DNA of 64,000 nt from an uncultured Clostridia bacterium (GTDB taxonomy: Bacteria > Bacillota > Clostridia > Oscillospirales > Ruminococcaceae). The stretch spans positions 1-64,000 of the forward strand of contig CANQRG010000010.1 in NCBI GenBank assembly GCA_947626165.1, in the 5' to 3' direction. The notes beneath the pieces are model-generated. The model worked only from the letters and a program-made list of their open reading frames with translations. It was not told where the DNA came from and made no database searches. Below, piece after piece: positions 1-7,676 of this stretch. Both the position numbers and the translations under genes were made by a program. Position 1 is the first letter of the stretch; every line of letters begins with the position of its first letter.

Positions 1-125
1 ATAATTAGTTGTTATCTATAGTTGATATCTAGATTATTTTGACTAATTTTTCTTTGATAGTAGCATTTCCTGTTAAAAGTTGTACTAGAAATTTTATATA
101 TGAGTGACATGAGAAGTTTTAAAAG

Positions 126-182
126 AAATACTTATTTTTTGTTTACAGCATAGCAAATTCTGAGCGATAAATTATTTGACAA
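126..182. repeat. Direct repeat copy 1 flanking the HipA-like remnant
   Basis: About 57 bp that match 1231-1286 at roughly 48 positions with one gap, in the same orientation; the longest shared core is 14 bases (TTTGTTTACAGCAT). The pair brackets the broken HipA-like gene. I see no coding potential in it. The rest of bases 1-328 holds only AT-rich DNA and the hairpin at 201-233. Confidence 0.55.
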
Positions 183-200
183 ATATGTTTTCAAAGCAAC

Positions 201-233
201 AAGGCTGATGCTCAACATTAGAGCATCAGCCTT
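201..233. terminator. Strong hairpin downstream of the HipA-like remnant
   Basis: Perfect 13-bp stem (AAGGCTGATGCTC paired with GAGCATCAGCCTT) around a 7-base loop. It lies just past the 3' end of the minus-strand HipA-like gene. The flanking T-tract is weak on both strands, so it may act as a terminator in either direction. Confidence 0.5.
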
Positions 234-328
234 GAGAATTTTAAATTATTAAAATACAATAATCTAATTTTTATATTTTAGAATTTTTTAACGCTTAATT
301 AATTCATATCTTTCGATTACAAGATTGA

Positions 329-1163
329 CTATTTCTTGTGTTCGGACACGCATATGAAGTTTGTAATAATATTGCGTACAAGGATTTCGTTTATTTCGGG
401 TATATATTTCTTATATTCTGGATGATTATTCGTCAAATCATTGAATAGTGTTATAAGCAGATCTCCTTTATTCGGTCTGCTCGGATAGCCGCGCGAAATT
501 AACGCCATATTGTAATCGAATATCGGCGAAAGACCGAGAAGTTTTCCTGTTTTTACATCACGCATCAGTCCAAAGTTACTTGTATGACGATCCGAATTGG
601 CAACGATGGCGTCAAGAAAAATCATACGAATATAATCTGGTATTGCTTCAGGGCAGAGTTCCTGTAGCTTTTTTACTACATCTTCATAATCTTCATTGTC
701 ACTCATAAAAGCGAAGGCCATTTGTGAAATCTAAGGATTTTATATAGACATTGCCTCGTTCATAGATTGCCATATTCATTCCGATTGCTTTCCCAAGTTC
801 ATAAGTGAAAAGTTCAGAGAACTGCTCATTATAATTTGCGATTTTATACATCCACCACTTACCGTCAATCAACCGCCAGCATTTTTCAAAACTACCGGTG
901 TTAGTAAGTTCCGGTGTTTTTGTGTGCTTGCTGTTTGCAGCACGATTAAAGTTATCATAGGTTCCTTTTAAGGCTAGACGAGAGAAATAATCGTTCTCAA
1001 ACTTTACATCGTTATAGGTCAAAGTGCTGTCAAAAGATTTTATCCAATAGTTATCGGTAATCGTAGCACCATTTACATAAATAACGGTTGAGATGTCATC
1101 CTTTTCCTGAAGGCGAAGTGCTTTTTTTAAAAGACGTGAATTAGCTCGGTGTGAGTCGTTCAT
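329..1163 (-). pseudogene. HipA-like kinase-fold protein, frameshifted
   Basis: Two minus-strand frames join into one protein. The N-terminal part (1163 to 699) ends SLDFTNGLRFYE-stop. The C-terminal part opens at 721 in the frame one base away with MAFAFMSDNEDYEDV and carries the HipA-type catalytic motif DRHTSNFG and the later IFDYN segment, equivalent to the HRD and DFG motifs of kinases. HipA proteins are Ser/Thr kinases, classically toxins of HipBA modules. No HipB-like helix-turn-helix gene lies next to it. The first ATG has no ribosome site and the open frame continues upstream (KPHVCIM before MNDSH), so the 5' end may also be eroded. A one-base indel near 715-722 explains the break; a sequencing error is the alternative. 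Confidence 0.7.
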
Positions 1164-1230
1164 AATGCAGACATGTGGCTTGAAACACGAGCTATTGAAA
1201 TGGTATTAATTATAATTCCTTAAATATTTA

Positions 1231-1286
1231 AAATACCTATTCTTTGTTTACAGCATCACAAATTTTGATCAATAAATATTTGAGAA
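1231..1286. repeat. Direct repeat copy 2 flanking the HipA-like remnant
   Basis: Same orientation as 126-182 and about 85 percent identical by eye. It sits just upstream of the HipA-like gene, so it could carry the old promoter of that gene or be an end of a small mobile segment. Between it and the tRNA fragment at 1394 I see only AT-rich DNA. Confidence 0.55.
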
Positions 1287-1393
1287 GGAAATAGCATCAA
1301 TAAAGCATCAATAGTTAATTTTCTTATTATAAAATTTTCTCAAACTTCTCAACAAAGCCAATCAACAAAATGCCTTACAACTTTCAACAGTCG

Positions 1394-1438
1394 CTCCAAA
1401 ACCGTGTGACGAGGGTTCAAATCCTTCTGCCCCTGCCA
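1394..1438 (+). other. 3' half of tRNA-Trp (CCA anticodon), probable attachment-site scar
   Basis: The 45 bases start at a tRNA-Trp anticodon loop (CTCCAAA), continue with the ACCGT stem side, a variable loop, a T arm (GAGGG-TTCAAAT-CCTTC) and the acceptor strand TGCCCCT-G-CCA. The 5' half is missing: just before the loop the sequence no longer pairs with the anticodon stem. A break at the anticodon loop of a tRNA is the usual crossover place for tyrosine integrases that target tRNA genes, so I read this as the att copy left at one end of an integrated element. No integrase gene is present in the window. Confidence 0.75.
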
Positions 1439-1470
1439 TAAAAGGTGAACAAAAAAGATGCAAAGCCGGA

Positions 1471-1492
1471 AGCCCCGATTTTTCGGGGCTTT
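1471..1492 (+). terminator. Terminator hairpin behind the tRNA-Trp fragment
   Basis: Perfect 9-bp stem AAGCCCCGA / TCGGGGCTT with a T-rich loop, 33 bases after the tRNA CCA end. It is probably the original terminator of the tRNA-Trp gene, which supports a tRNA origin for the fragment at 1394. Confidence 0.6.
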
Positions 1493-1604
1493 CAAGCAGT
1501 TTTCGAGCAACTTTTTATAAAGAGTGTTTTATAGATGCATTTTGATAGTTTTACGGTTGTAGAAGGATTTGAACTAATACAAAACCAAATATTTAAAAAA
1601 ATCA

Positions 1605-1637
1605 GGCACATAGAAATAAAAATCTATGTGTCTTTTT
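1605..1637 (+). terminator. Hairpin upstream of tag (twin copy A)
   Basis: Ten-bp stem GGCACATAGA / TCTATGTGTC followed by a T run. It is almost identical to the hairpin at 2426-2457 on the other side of tag; the shared segment begins ATCAGGCACATAGAAA. Confidence 0.6.
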
Positions 1638-1767
1638 CGTATCTAAAGCTAAATAATTAATGGAATAATTTATTAAAGGTGTAGATAATTTTGAAAACAC
1701 AAATAAAACTTTAACATTTATATGATATAATAAAATTAAATTACTAAAGTAAGGAGAATCATAAAAA

Positions 1768-2385
1768 ATGGCGAGTGAAGAACAAAGTATAAACAGATGT
1801 TCATGGTGTATGATAAATGAATTAGAAATAAAATATCACGATGAGGAATGGGGAGTTCCCGTTCACGATGATAGAAAACAGTTTGAATATCTTATGATGG
1901 AGGTTATGCAATGCGGTCTTAGTTGGGATATTGTTCTTAAAAAAAGAGAAATTTTTCGCTCTTGTTTTGATAATTTCGATTATGATAAAATTGCCGCCTA
2001 TTCTGAGCGTGATATTGAGAATATATTGAATATTCCTGGAATGATACGATCCCGAAGAAAAATTGAGGCGATTATCAACAATGCACGTTGTGTTCAACAG
2101 ATACGTAAGGAATATGACTCTTTTTCAGATTATCTTTGGGGTTGGACAAATGGAAAGACATTGATATATAAAGGACATGAACTAGGAAATATTCCATCTT
2201 CTAATGCCCTTTCAAAAGAAATCAGCAGTGATTTGAAAAAAAGGGGAATGAAGTATCTCGGTGCTGTTACAGTTTATGCACACTTGCAGGCGTGCGGTAT
2301 AATTAACGATCATATAAAGGAATGCCACTGTTACAAAAAACTGATTAACAGACAAGACGTCAAATATATAAGCGAATCCGATTAA
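1768..2385 (+). CDS. tag: DNA-3-methyladenine glycosylase I
   Basis: Base-excision repair enzyme that removes 3-methyladenine from alkylated DNA. The 205-residue length suits Tag. An N-terminal CSWC at 11-14 is followed by YHDEEWGVP with His24. The core segment MEVMQCGLSWDIVLKKRE holds the catalytic Glu (residue 45, equal to E. coli Glu38). The C-terminal ACGIINDHIKECHCY supplies the remaining His/Cys zinc ligands typical of Tag. An AAGGAG ribosome site lies 15 bases before the ATG and a TATAAT at 1726-1731 is a plausible -10 box without a clear -35. The gene stands alone between two near-identical hairpin terminators next to the tRNA-Trp scar. Confidence 0.93.
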   Translation: MASEEQSINRCSWCMINELEIKYHDEEWGVPVHDDRKQFEYLMMEVMQCGLSWDIVLKKREIFRSCFDNFDYDKIAAYSERDIENILNIPGMIRSRRKIEAIINNARCVQQIRKEYDSFSDYLWGWTNGKTLIYKGHELGNIPSSNALSKEISSDLKKRGMKYLGAVTVYAHLQACGIINDHIKECHCYKKLINRQDVKYISESD

Positions 2386-2425
2386 ATTTAAGTGAACATA
2401 TAAATTATTATCTCAGTAAAAATCA

Positions 2426-2457
2426 GGCACATAGAAAAAATCTATGTGTCTTTTTTT
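2426..2457 (+). terminator. Terminator downstream of tag (twin copy B)
   Basis: Ten-bp stem GGCACATAGA / TCTATGTGTC, short A-rich loop and a run of seven T residues. A good intrinsic terminator for tag; twin of 1605-1637. Confidence 0.75.
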
Positions 2458-2463
2458 ATACAT

Positions 2464-2503
2464 AAAGCCAATCGTTTTGAAAAATAAGCGGTTGGCTTTT
2501 TTT
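2464..2503 (+). terminator. Second hairpin with T run after tag
   Basis: Eleven-bp stem AAAGCCAATCG / CGGTTGGCTTT (one G-U pair) and a T-rich tail, directly behind the first terminator. Confidence 0.6.
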
Positions 2504-2549
2504 ATTTAACATACATTTATAAAATCAAAAAATGAAAGGATGATAAGCA

Positions 2550-2696
2550 ATGATTAAAGTAAAAGTTAAGTATGTAAACAACAACACAGAAATTGAATTT
2601 CCCATTGATGAAAGTAATTTGCTTTCACAGCTTCAAACACTATTTAAGGATGAAAATGACAAACAATTTTCAAAAAGTACGAAATTCTTTAGATGA
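2550..2696 (+). CDS. Small uncharacterised reading frame, probably the start of a decayed gene
   Basis: It encodes 48 residues, MIKVKVKYVNNNTEIEFPID onward, after a usable AAAGGA ribosome site. The opening resembles small ArdA-like antirestriction proteins of Firmicutes mobile elements, but this is only an impression. The frame ends early. An overlapping frame (2656-2736, ending EVKMPHLETVVLP) and a further open stretch ending near 2874 (HPFGVGQLVPANAYPENRK) suggest that a longer gene has been broken by frameshifts. I do not recognise the later fragments. Confidence 0.3.
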   Translation: MIKVKVKYVNNNTEIEFPIDESNLLSQLQTLFKDENDKQFSKSTKFFR

Positions 2697-2932
2697 AGTT
2701 AAAATGCCACATCTGGAAACAGTTGTTTTACCTTAAACAATTATAGATTTTCTTGGATTTTCGTCATCACCCAGTAGTAGTGTTCCTCCAGATGGAAAGG
2801 GTAATGCCAGAATACATCCCTTCGGTGTCGGTCAACTTGTGCCAGCCAATGCATATCCCGAAAATCGAAAATAATATAATTGTGATATATCACATAGATT
2901 AAGTATTAAATATTTAGTGCATATTTATATAT

Positions 2933-4384
2933 TCAGTCCTTCAGCTTTTTAGCTCGCTTCTTTCCGAATATTATAACCGCTGCCCCATATGCGACTGTTA
3001 AAACGCCCCCGATTATATAACTTGCTATCCACGGCAAATTGAATCCGATCTTGGCGTTCAATATAAAGCTCGATATAACGAACATATAAAACATTCCAGG
3101 GATAAGCGACAAAAGAAACGGCTGCTTGTGCTTTATCATATAAATTGCAATCATGGTGAACGCAAATACGGCAATAGTCTGATTTGCCCATGCAAAATAC
3201 CGCCACAGTATATTGAAGCCGTCAGAGTTCATTTTTGAAAATACCAGCAGGGTGGCGACTACAAAAAATATTACGAGCGATATGAGTAGCCGGTTGCGCT
3301 TTTTCGACTGATCAATGTGCAGCGCATCTGAGGTCATAAGACGAAGCGACCTCAGTGCCGTGTCGCCAGATGTGATAGGCAGTATTATAATTCCGACTAT
3401 CGCGATTATTCCGCCGATGGGACCCAATAAATTAGTGGCGACGATGCCAACGATATTGGTAGCCGGCGTATCGGCTTCGGCAAGACCGAGATTCATAACT
3501 CCCATAGCCGCAGCCGCCCAAATCATGGCTATAAATCCCTCGAGTATCATCATATTGTAAAATGTCATGCGCCCCTCTTTTTCATGCGACATCGTGCGCG
3601 AGATCAGGGTTGACTGCGTGGAGTGAAAGCCCGAAACGATTCCGCAGGCGACGGTTACAAAGAATATCGGTATAAAATGAAGACCCTTAGGGTGTACGCC
3701 GGAAACGCCGACATTCCACAGCTCGTCAAGCGGATAGCCGTTTATAAACAGACCTATAAATACGCCTATTGCGGACAAAATAAGAATACCGCCGAAAATC
3801 GGGTAGACTCTGCCTATGATTTTGTCAATGGGGAAGAGAGTCGCGACAATGTAATAAGCAAAAATCGCACCGTAGACTATCCATATAATCGGGCTTGAAA
3901 TGCCATTGTCTGTATTTAATATCTGGGTAACGAATAAATCGCCGGGTGTGTATATGAAAACAGCACCGACAAGCAACATTAAAAGGCAGACGAAAATATT
4001 GTATATAAGATACATATGCTTGCCTATATACTTTCGTATAAGCGACGGCATCTGGGAGCCGTCGTTCCTGAGCGAGATCATTCCACACATATAGTCATGG
4101 AACGCCCCACCGATAACACAGCCTATCGGTATTGTAATAAATGAGATAGGTCCGAAAAGAATACCCTGTATCGGTCCGAAAATAGGACCTGTTCCCGCGA
4201 TATTCAAAAGCTGTATCAGGCTGTTTTTCCATTTCTTCATTGGAACGTAATCAACGCCATCGTTCAGCCTTACGGCGGGAGTTTTTCTATCGTCCGGCTT
4301 GAAGATTCGCTGACAAACAGCGCCGTAAGCCGTACCGCCGATTATAAGTAGCAGTAAACCGATTATAAAAGTAATCATTTGCAC
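2933..4384 (-). CDS. cstA: CstA-family carbon starvation / peptide or pyruvate transporter
   Basis: Polytopic inner-membrane protein of the CstA family, whose members import peptides or pyruvate. It shows the family signatures near the N-terminus: DYVPMKKWKNSL (about 45-56), NIAGTGPIFGPIQGILFGP (about 61-79) and GGAFHDYMCGMISLRNDG (about 91-108), followed by roughly a dozen hydrophobic helices. At 483 residues it is the short form common in Clostridia; the E. coli protein is about 700. A GGGAGG ribosome site precedes the ATG. It is a single gene with nothing co-directional next to it. The substrate cannot be decided from sequence. Confidence 0.88.
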   Translation of the reverse strand: MQMITFIIGLLLLIIGGTAYGAVCQRIFKPDDRKTPAVRLNDGVDYVPMKKWKNSLIQLLNIAGTGPIFGPIQGILFGPISFITIPIGCVIGGAFHDYMCGMISLRNDGSQMPSLIRKYIGKHMYLIYNIFVCLLMLLVGAVFIYTPGDLFVTQILNTDNGISSPIIWIVYGAIFAYYIVATLFPIDKIIGRVYPIFGGILILSAIGVFIGLFINGYPLDELWNVGVSGVHPKGLHFIPIFFVTVACGIVSGFHSTQSTLISRTMSHEKEGRMTFYNMMILEGFIAMIWAAAAMGVMNLGLAEADTPATNIVGIVATNLLGPIGGIIAIVGIIILPITSGDTALRSLRLMTSDALHIDQSKKRNRLLISLVIFFVVATLLVFSKMNSDGFNILWRYFAWANQTIAVFAFTMIAIYMIKHKQPFLLSLIPGMFYMFVISSFILNAKIGFNLPWIASYIIGGVLTVAYGAAVIIFGKKRAKKLKD

Positions 4385-4700
4385 TCCTCCCTGATTTTTG
4401 CCTGCATAGCCCGCAGCACGTTAAAAGTGCTGCTTTGTGGCTTGAGCAGTAAGTATTTTAATATATTTCAACGAAAAAATTATATCATAACGAATATCGA
4501 AAATCAATATTTATGAAACGGAGCTCCGCATCAATCTATAAATCGAATCGATTTGTTATAAAAACAACAAGTTTATAGGAGTTCACGCAGGACTTACAAA
4601 AGATGAGATGGAGATACCATTTATAACTATTGAGAAGTGAGTGGGGGTAATCAATTAAATAATTTTGCAGATTGATAGGGTTGAAAAATTCCATTTTGTC
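4385..4700. other. Intergenic stretch between cstA and the tRNA-Pro remnant
   Basis: About 315 bases without a supported gene. Next to cstA there is a GC-rich hairpin (GCAGCACGTTAAAAGTGCTGC, about 4411-4431) in the cstA leader on the minus strand. The rest is AT-rich and I see no further structure. Confidence 0.4.
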
Positions 4701-4729
4701 TGGACAAATAATAAAAAATGATGTATAAT
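4701..4729 (+). promoter_or_regulatory. Promoter of the tRNA-Pro remnant
   Basis: TGGACA (4701-4706), 17-base spacer, TATAAT (4724-4729). The first tRNA base follows 9 bases later, so the promoter still looks good although the tRNA does not. Confidence 0.6.
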
Positions 4730-4737
4730 TATTTTAT

Positions 4738-4812
4738 CGGGGTATGGCGCAGGTGGTAGCTTGCTTGACTGGGGGTCAAGAGGTCACAAGTTCAAGTCTG
4801 TATGGACTCGAA
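4738..4812 (+). pseudogene. tRNA-Pro (GGG anticodon), degenerate 3' half
   Basis: The 5' half matches tRNA-Pro: acceptor CGGGGTA, then a sound anticodon arm (CTTGA-CTGGGGG-TCAAG, anticodon 4771-4773). The D arm does not close well. After the T loop (TTCAAGT) the T-stem partner and the acceptor strand expected as TACCCCG are absent; TATGGACTCGAAC is found instead. It cannot fold into a full cloverleaf. The IS200 hairpin begins about 30 bases downstream, so loss of the 3' end may be linked to that insertion. Confidence 0.6.
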
Positions 4813-4841
4813 CTATCACCAACCAAATATTTGAAATAAAT

Positions 4842-5530
4842 ATCCCCCGGCATAGCCGGGGGTATTTCATATGCGGGCAAAGCCCTCTCTTATTAGCAGC
4901 ACCTTGAAGGTGCCTGTCAGTCTGACACTTGCGTTTTCTCCTTACTTGCGACCCGTAAACGGGTTCTCATATTCTTTGAAGCTTATTTGGTCGTACATCT
5001 TATCTTCTTTCAGTTGATTCTTTATGTACTCTGCTATTCGCTTTGTATTCTTTCCTGCTGTATCCACGTAATAGCCTCTGCACCAAAAACTTCTATTCCC
5101 GTACTTATATTTTAAATTCCCATGCCTTTGATGTATTATCAAACTGCTTTTTCCCTTTAGATATCCTACAAATCCTGCTACACTCATCTTTGGTGGTATT
5201 TCTACTAGCATATGTACATGATCTGGACATACCTCTGCTTCTATTATATTTACGTTTTTCCATTCACATAGTTCCCTTAATATTTTTCCTATTTCTACTT
5301 TGTATTCATTGTAGAATATCTTTCTTCTGTACTTCGGTGCAAACACTATATGATATTTGCAATTCCAGCTTGTATGTGCTAGACTGTTATTGTTATTCAT
5401 TAACAACTCTCCTTTTGATTTATTTTTTTGTACAGTGTGTCAGACCGTACTTTTTATTTTATTCAAAAGGAGTTTTATTTTCAATACACCGTTTAAGCTC
5501 TTTTGAACCCCCGGTACAACCGGGGGTTTT
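4842..5530 (-). mobile_element. IS200-type insertion element (transposase only)
   Basis: One IS200 transposase gene lies between two GC-rich hairpins: 4844-4862 (CCCCCGGC-ATA-GCCGGGGG) and 5506-5528 (AACCCCCGG-TACAA-CCGGGGGTT). A further hairpin (GCACCTTGAAGGTGC, 4899-4913) lies behind the gene. IS200 elements have subterminal hairpins and no inverted terminal repeats, and here no tnpB is present. The exact ends cannot be fixed by eye; the limits given follow the hairpins. Confidence 0.7.
4942..5406 (-). CDS. tnpA: IS200/IS605-family transposase TnpA
   Basis: HUH-type single-strand transposase of 154 residues, full length for IS200. The HUH pair is in PDHVHMLVEIP (His63 and His65), followed by FVGYLKGKSS. 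The catalytic tyrosine is Tyr127 in AEYIKNQ. An AAAGGAG ribosome site precedes the start. All catalytic residues are intact, so the element may be active. An ATG two codons downstream is an alternative start. Confidence 0.93.
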   Translation of the reverse strand: MLMNNNNSLAHTSWNCKYHIVFAPKYRRKIFYNEYKVEIGKILRELCEWKNVNIIEAEVCPDHVHMLVEIPPKMSVAGFVGYLKGKSSLIIHQRHGNLKYKYGNRSFWCRGYYVDTAGKNTKRIAEYIKNQLKEDKMYDQISFKEYENPFTGRK

Positions 5531-5642
5531 CTTTATACAACAACAAAAACAAATTTTCAACGCGCACAATTTGTTGTGTGTTGAAAATTTGTAATAAAAA
5601 TCATATTAATCGGCAGCTCCGTTTTTTGTACTATTTTGTACG

Positions 5643-6095
5643 TCAAGGTTCGCCAAACCTCTGGAAGTGTACTATCTCACGTTCTCTAAGGAACTTGATA
5701 GGATCACGTACATCAGGATCATCGGCAAGCCTTAGTATGTTGTCATAAGTAAGACGAGCCTTTTGCTCAGCAGCTAAGTCTTCTGTTAGGTCGGTAATAG
5801 GATCGCCTGTCGATTGGAAAGTCGCAGCCGAGAAAGGCATACCCGATGCCGCTTGTGGATAAAGTCCCGTTGTGTGATCTACAAAGTATGTGTCAAATCC
5901 GCTTTCTTTAATTTCTTTAATTGAAAGGTTTCTTGTAAGCTGATATACTATTGCACTTACTATCTCCATATGACCAAGCTCTTCTGTTCCAATATCTGAC
6001 AATATAGCTTTAACCTCATTGCAGGGAGCAGTATATCTTTGTGACAGATATCGCATAGCAGCACCCAATTCGCCGTCAGGACCGCCGAACTGCAT
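5643..6095 (-). pseudogene. cotJC: Manganese catalase / CotJC fragment, truncated at both ends
   Basis: The 150 residues match the core of the Mn-catalase family used in the spore coat (CotJC). GGPDGELGAAMRYLSQRY and IGTEELGHMEIVSAIVYQL hold metal-binding Glu/His residues, and DLAAEQKARLTYDNIL and LREREIVHFQRFGE follow. CotJC proteins are about 190 residues. The first ~30 residues, which normally precede QYGGPDGEL, are absent: an in-frame stop lies two codons before the ATG, right at the end of the recombinase gene. The C-terminus also stops at RFGEP, some 20 residues early. The missing N-terminal coding part is not elsewhere in the window. Confidence 0.75.
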
Positions 6096-6098
6096 TTG

Positions 6099-7526
6099 TT
6101 ATTGTATGTAGCAAAAAAATAAATGCAGTTGCTTCGTAGAATTATCGTAAATGACTTTATCAATAATGCTTTTTAATATGTAATTCTTATCAGAAAGTGA
6201 AACGTCAGTGCCAAGAAGCTGTGGCATAAAGGTCAAAATGTTCTGACGAATGATTTTTGCCTGACTTATTACATCAAATTGCTTTATGCTTGAAGACAAT
6301 TCTTCAATTCGGCTTTTGATTTTTTCTTTGTTTTCTTTGTATTCTAAAAGCGTATCAACTCCTGTTTGATACGCTTGTTTGCATCTGTCAAGTTTATGCT
6401 TTTCCTTTTCAATTAGCTTGTTGATTTCATTGCTTCGGTTTTTATTGCGGTTTTGTGAAATGTTCTTGCTTATATGAACAATATCAACATTTTGTAAAGC
6501 GTTAATAACCGAATTATATACATAATCATATTTAACTGAGTGCGAAATTTTGCACTTGCCGTGTGTATACCCAGTGCATTGTAGATATCTAACTCCCTTG
6601 TTAACCAAAAGAGTCATTGTGCTTTCACAGGAGTGGCATTTGACTATACCTCTTAAAGCGTTTTCGTGTTTTGAGGCTTCTCTTGCATACGATTTGTTAA
6701 GTGACAATCTCTGCTGTACTTTCTTAAAGTCAGCTTCGCTTATAATCGGCTTGTGTTTGCCGTTGTAAATCAGAGTGTCACTGTCATTTCTGTAGTGTGA
6801 TTTACTGCCCTTACTTCCGTCCAAGCACCAACGGTGCTTTCCAATGTATGTTGGATTTTGCAGAATGTATTTTATTACACGGTTTTCAAAAGCTCCGCCT
6901 GATCTTGTTTTAACACCTTTTTCATTAAGTTCAGTTGCAATTTTAAGCATAGTTTTACCTGCAAGGTAGCTTTCAAAAATATATTTAACTATGTCAGATG
7001 TTGTTTCGTCGATTATTAGTTCGCCATTTACTACTTTATAACCGAGCGGAGCGCTTGAGACTAATCCTCCTCGGCTTATTTTTTCCATCATTCCTCGCCT
7101 TACTTCTTCAGCTAGGTTTATGCTGTAATACTCATCCATTGCCTCGATGAGAGCTTCTATGAGTATTGACATTTTGTCGTCTCCTAAGTTTTCTGAAATT
7201 GAGATAACATCAATTCCACATTGTTTACGGAGCATTGATTTGTAAACTATACTGTCCTCACGATTGCGGGCAAAACGACTGAATTTCCAAAGCAGAATAG
7301 CGTCAAACGGCTTTGGCTTGCTTTTTGCATTTCCTATCATTCTGTTAAATTCAGGTCGTTTGGAAGCGTTTCTTCCGCTTATTCCTTCGTCCTTATATAC
7401 AAACTCATCAGGGACGATATAACCGTTTTTGTTTGCGTACTCTTTAATTTTTTTTAGCTGGCTATCTGGTGAAAGCTCTGTTTGTTCATCAGTTGAGACT
7501 CTTATATAAGCTGCTGCAGTTTTCAT
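6099..7526 (-). CDS. Large serine recombinase
   Basis: 475 residues. The N-terminal resolvase domain has AAYIRVSTDEQ with catalytic Ser11 and ILLWKFSRFARNREDS with the conserved Arg residues. A Recombinase domain follows, with GGLVSSAPLGYKVVNG and LQNPTYIGKHRW. A zinc ribbon (CHSCESTM ... CTGYTHGKC, residues about 295-325) and a coiled-coil tail complete it. Such enzymes integrate or excise DNA at short att sites; members in sporulation genes (SpoIVCA type) rebuild the gene by excision in the mother cell. This gene ends four bases before the cotJC fragment, in the same orientation. Whether it cut cotJC is an inference. Confidence 0.92.
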   Translation of the reverse strand: MKTAAAYIRVSTDEQTELSPDSQLKKIKEYANKNGYIVPDEFVYKDEGISGRNASKRPEFNRMIGNAKSKPKPFDAILLWKFSRFARNREDSIVYKSMLRKQCGIDVISISENLGDDKMSILIEALIEAMDEYYSINLAEEVRRGMMEKISRGGLVSSAPLGYKVVNGELIIDETTSDIVKYIFESYLAGKTMLKIATELNEKGVKTRSGGAFENRVIKYILQNPTYIGKHRWCLDGSKGSKSHYRNDSDTLIYNGKHKPIISEADFKKVQQRLSLNKSYAREASKHENALRGIVKCHSCESTMTLLVNKGVRYLQCTGYTHGKCKISHSVKYDYVYNSVINALQNVDIVHISKNISQNRNKNRSNEINKLIEKEKHKLDRCKQAYQTGVDTLLEYKENKEKIKSRIEELSSSIKQFDVISQAKIIRQNILTFMPQLLGTDVSLSDKNYILKSIIDKVIYDNSTKQLHLFFCYIQ

Positions 7527-7633
7527 AAATAACTCCTTCTTATTATTGCATATTAAATTCTATGCGATATAATAGAATTACAGAATTGTTGTTTTTATGA
7601 CAATTGCGGTAAATTTATGATTCAGCAGTAATT

Positions 7634-7667
7634 AAGCCTTTGCAGCAAAACTATGCTGCAAAGGCTT
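7634..7667 (-). terminator. Terminator of the membrane-protein gene
   Basis: Perfect 13-bp stem AAGCCTTTGCAGC / GCTGCAAAGGCTT just past the 3' end of the minus-strand gene at 7677. The T-tract is poor, so efficiency is uncertain. Confidence 0.55.
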
Positions 7668-7676
7668 TAGAATTTA

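Noticed and set aside
1394-1438. 3' end of tmRNA
   Set aside because: The fragment contains a tRNA-Trp anticodon loop (CTCCAAA) and stem just before the variable loop, which tmRNA lacks at this distance.
3315-3898. Plus-strand frames inside cstA
   Set aside because: They are antisense shadows of a well-conserved transporter gene.
4738-4812. Functional tRNA-Pro
   Set aside because: The acceptor and T stem cannot pair at the 3' side, so no cloverleaf forms.
4844-4862. Ordinary terminator of the tRNA-Pro gene
   Set aside because: It pairs in style with the hairpin at 5506-5528 on the other side of the transposase, so it fits better as an IS200 end structure, although it may also stop transcription.
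5043-5594. Plus-strand frame of 183 codons across the IS200 transposase
   Set aside because: It is the antisense shadow of the transposase, with no family resemblance or ribosome site.
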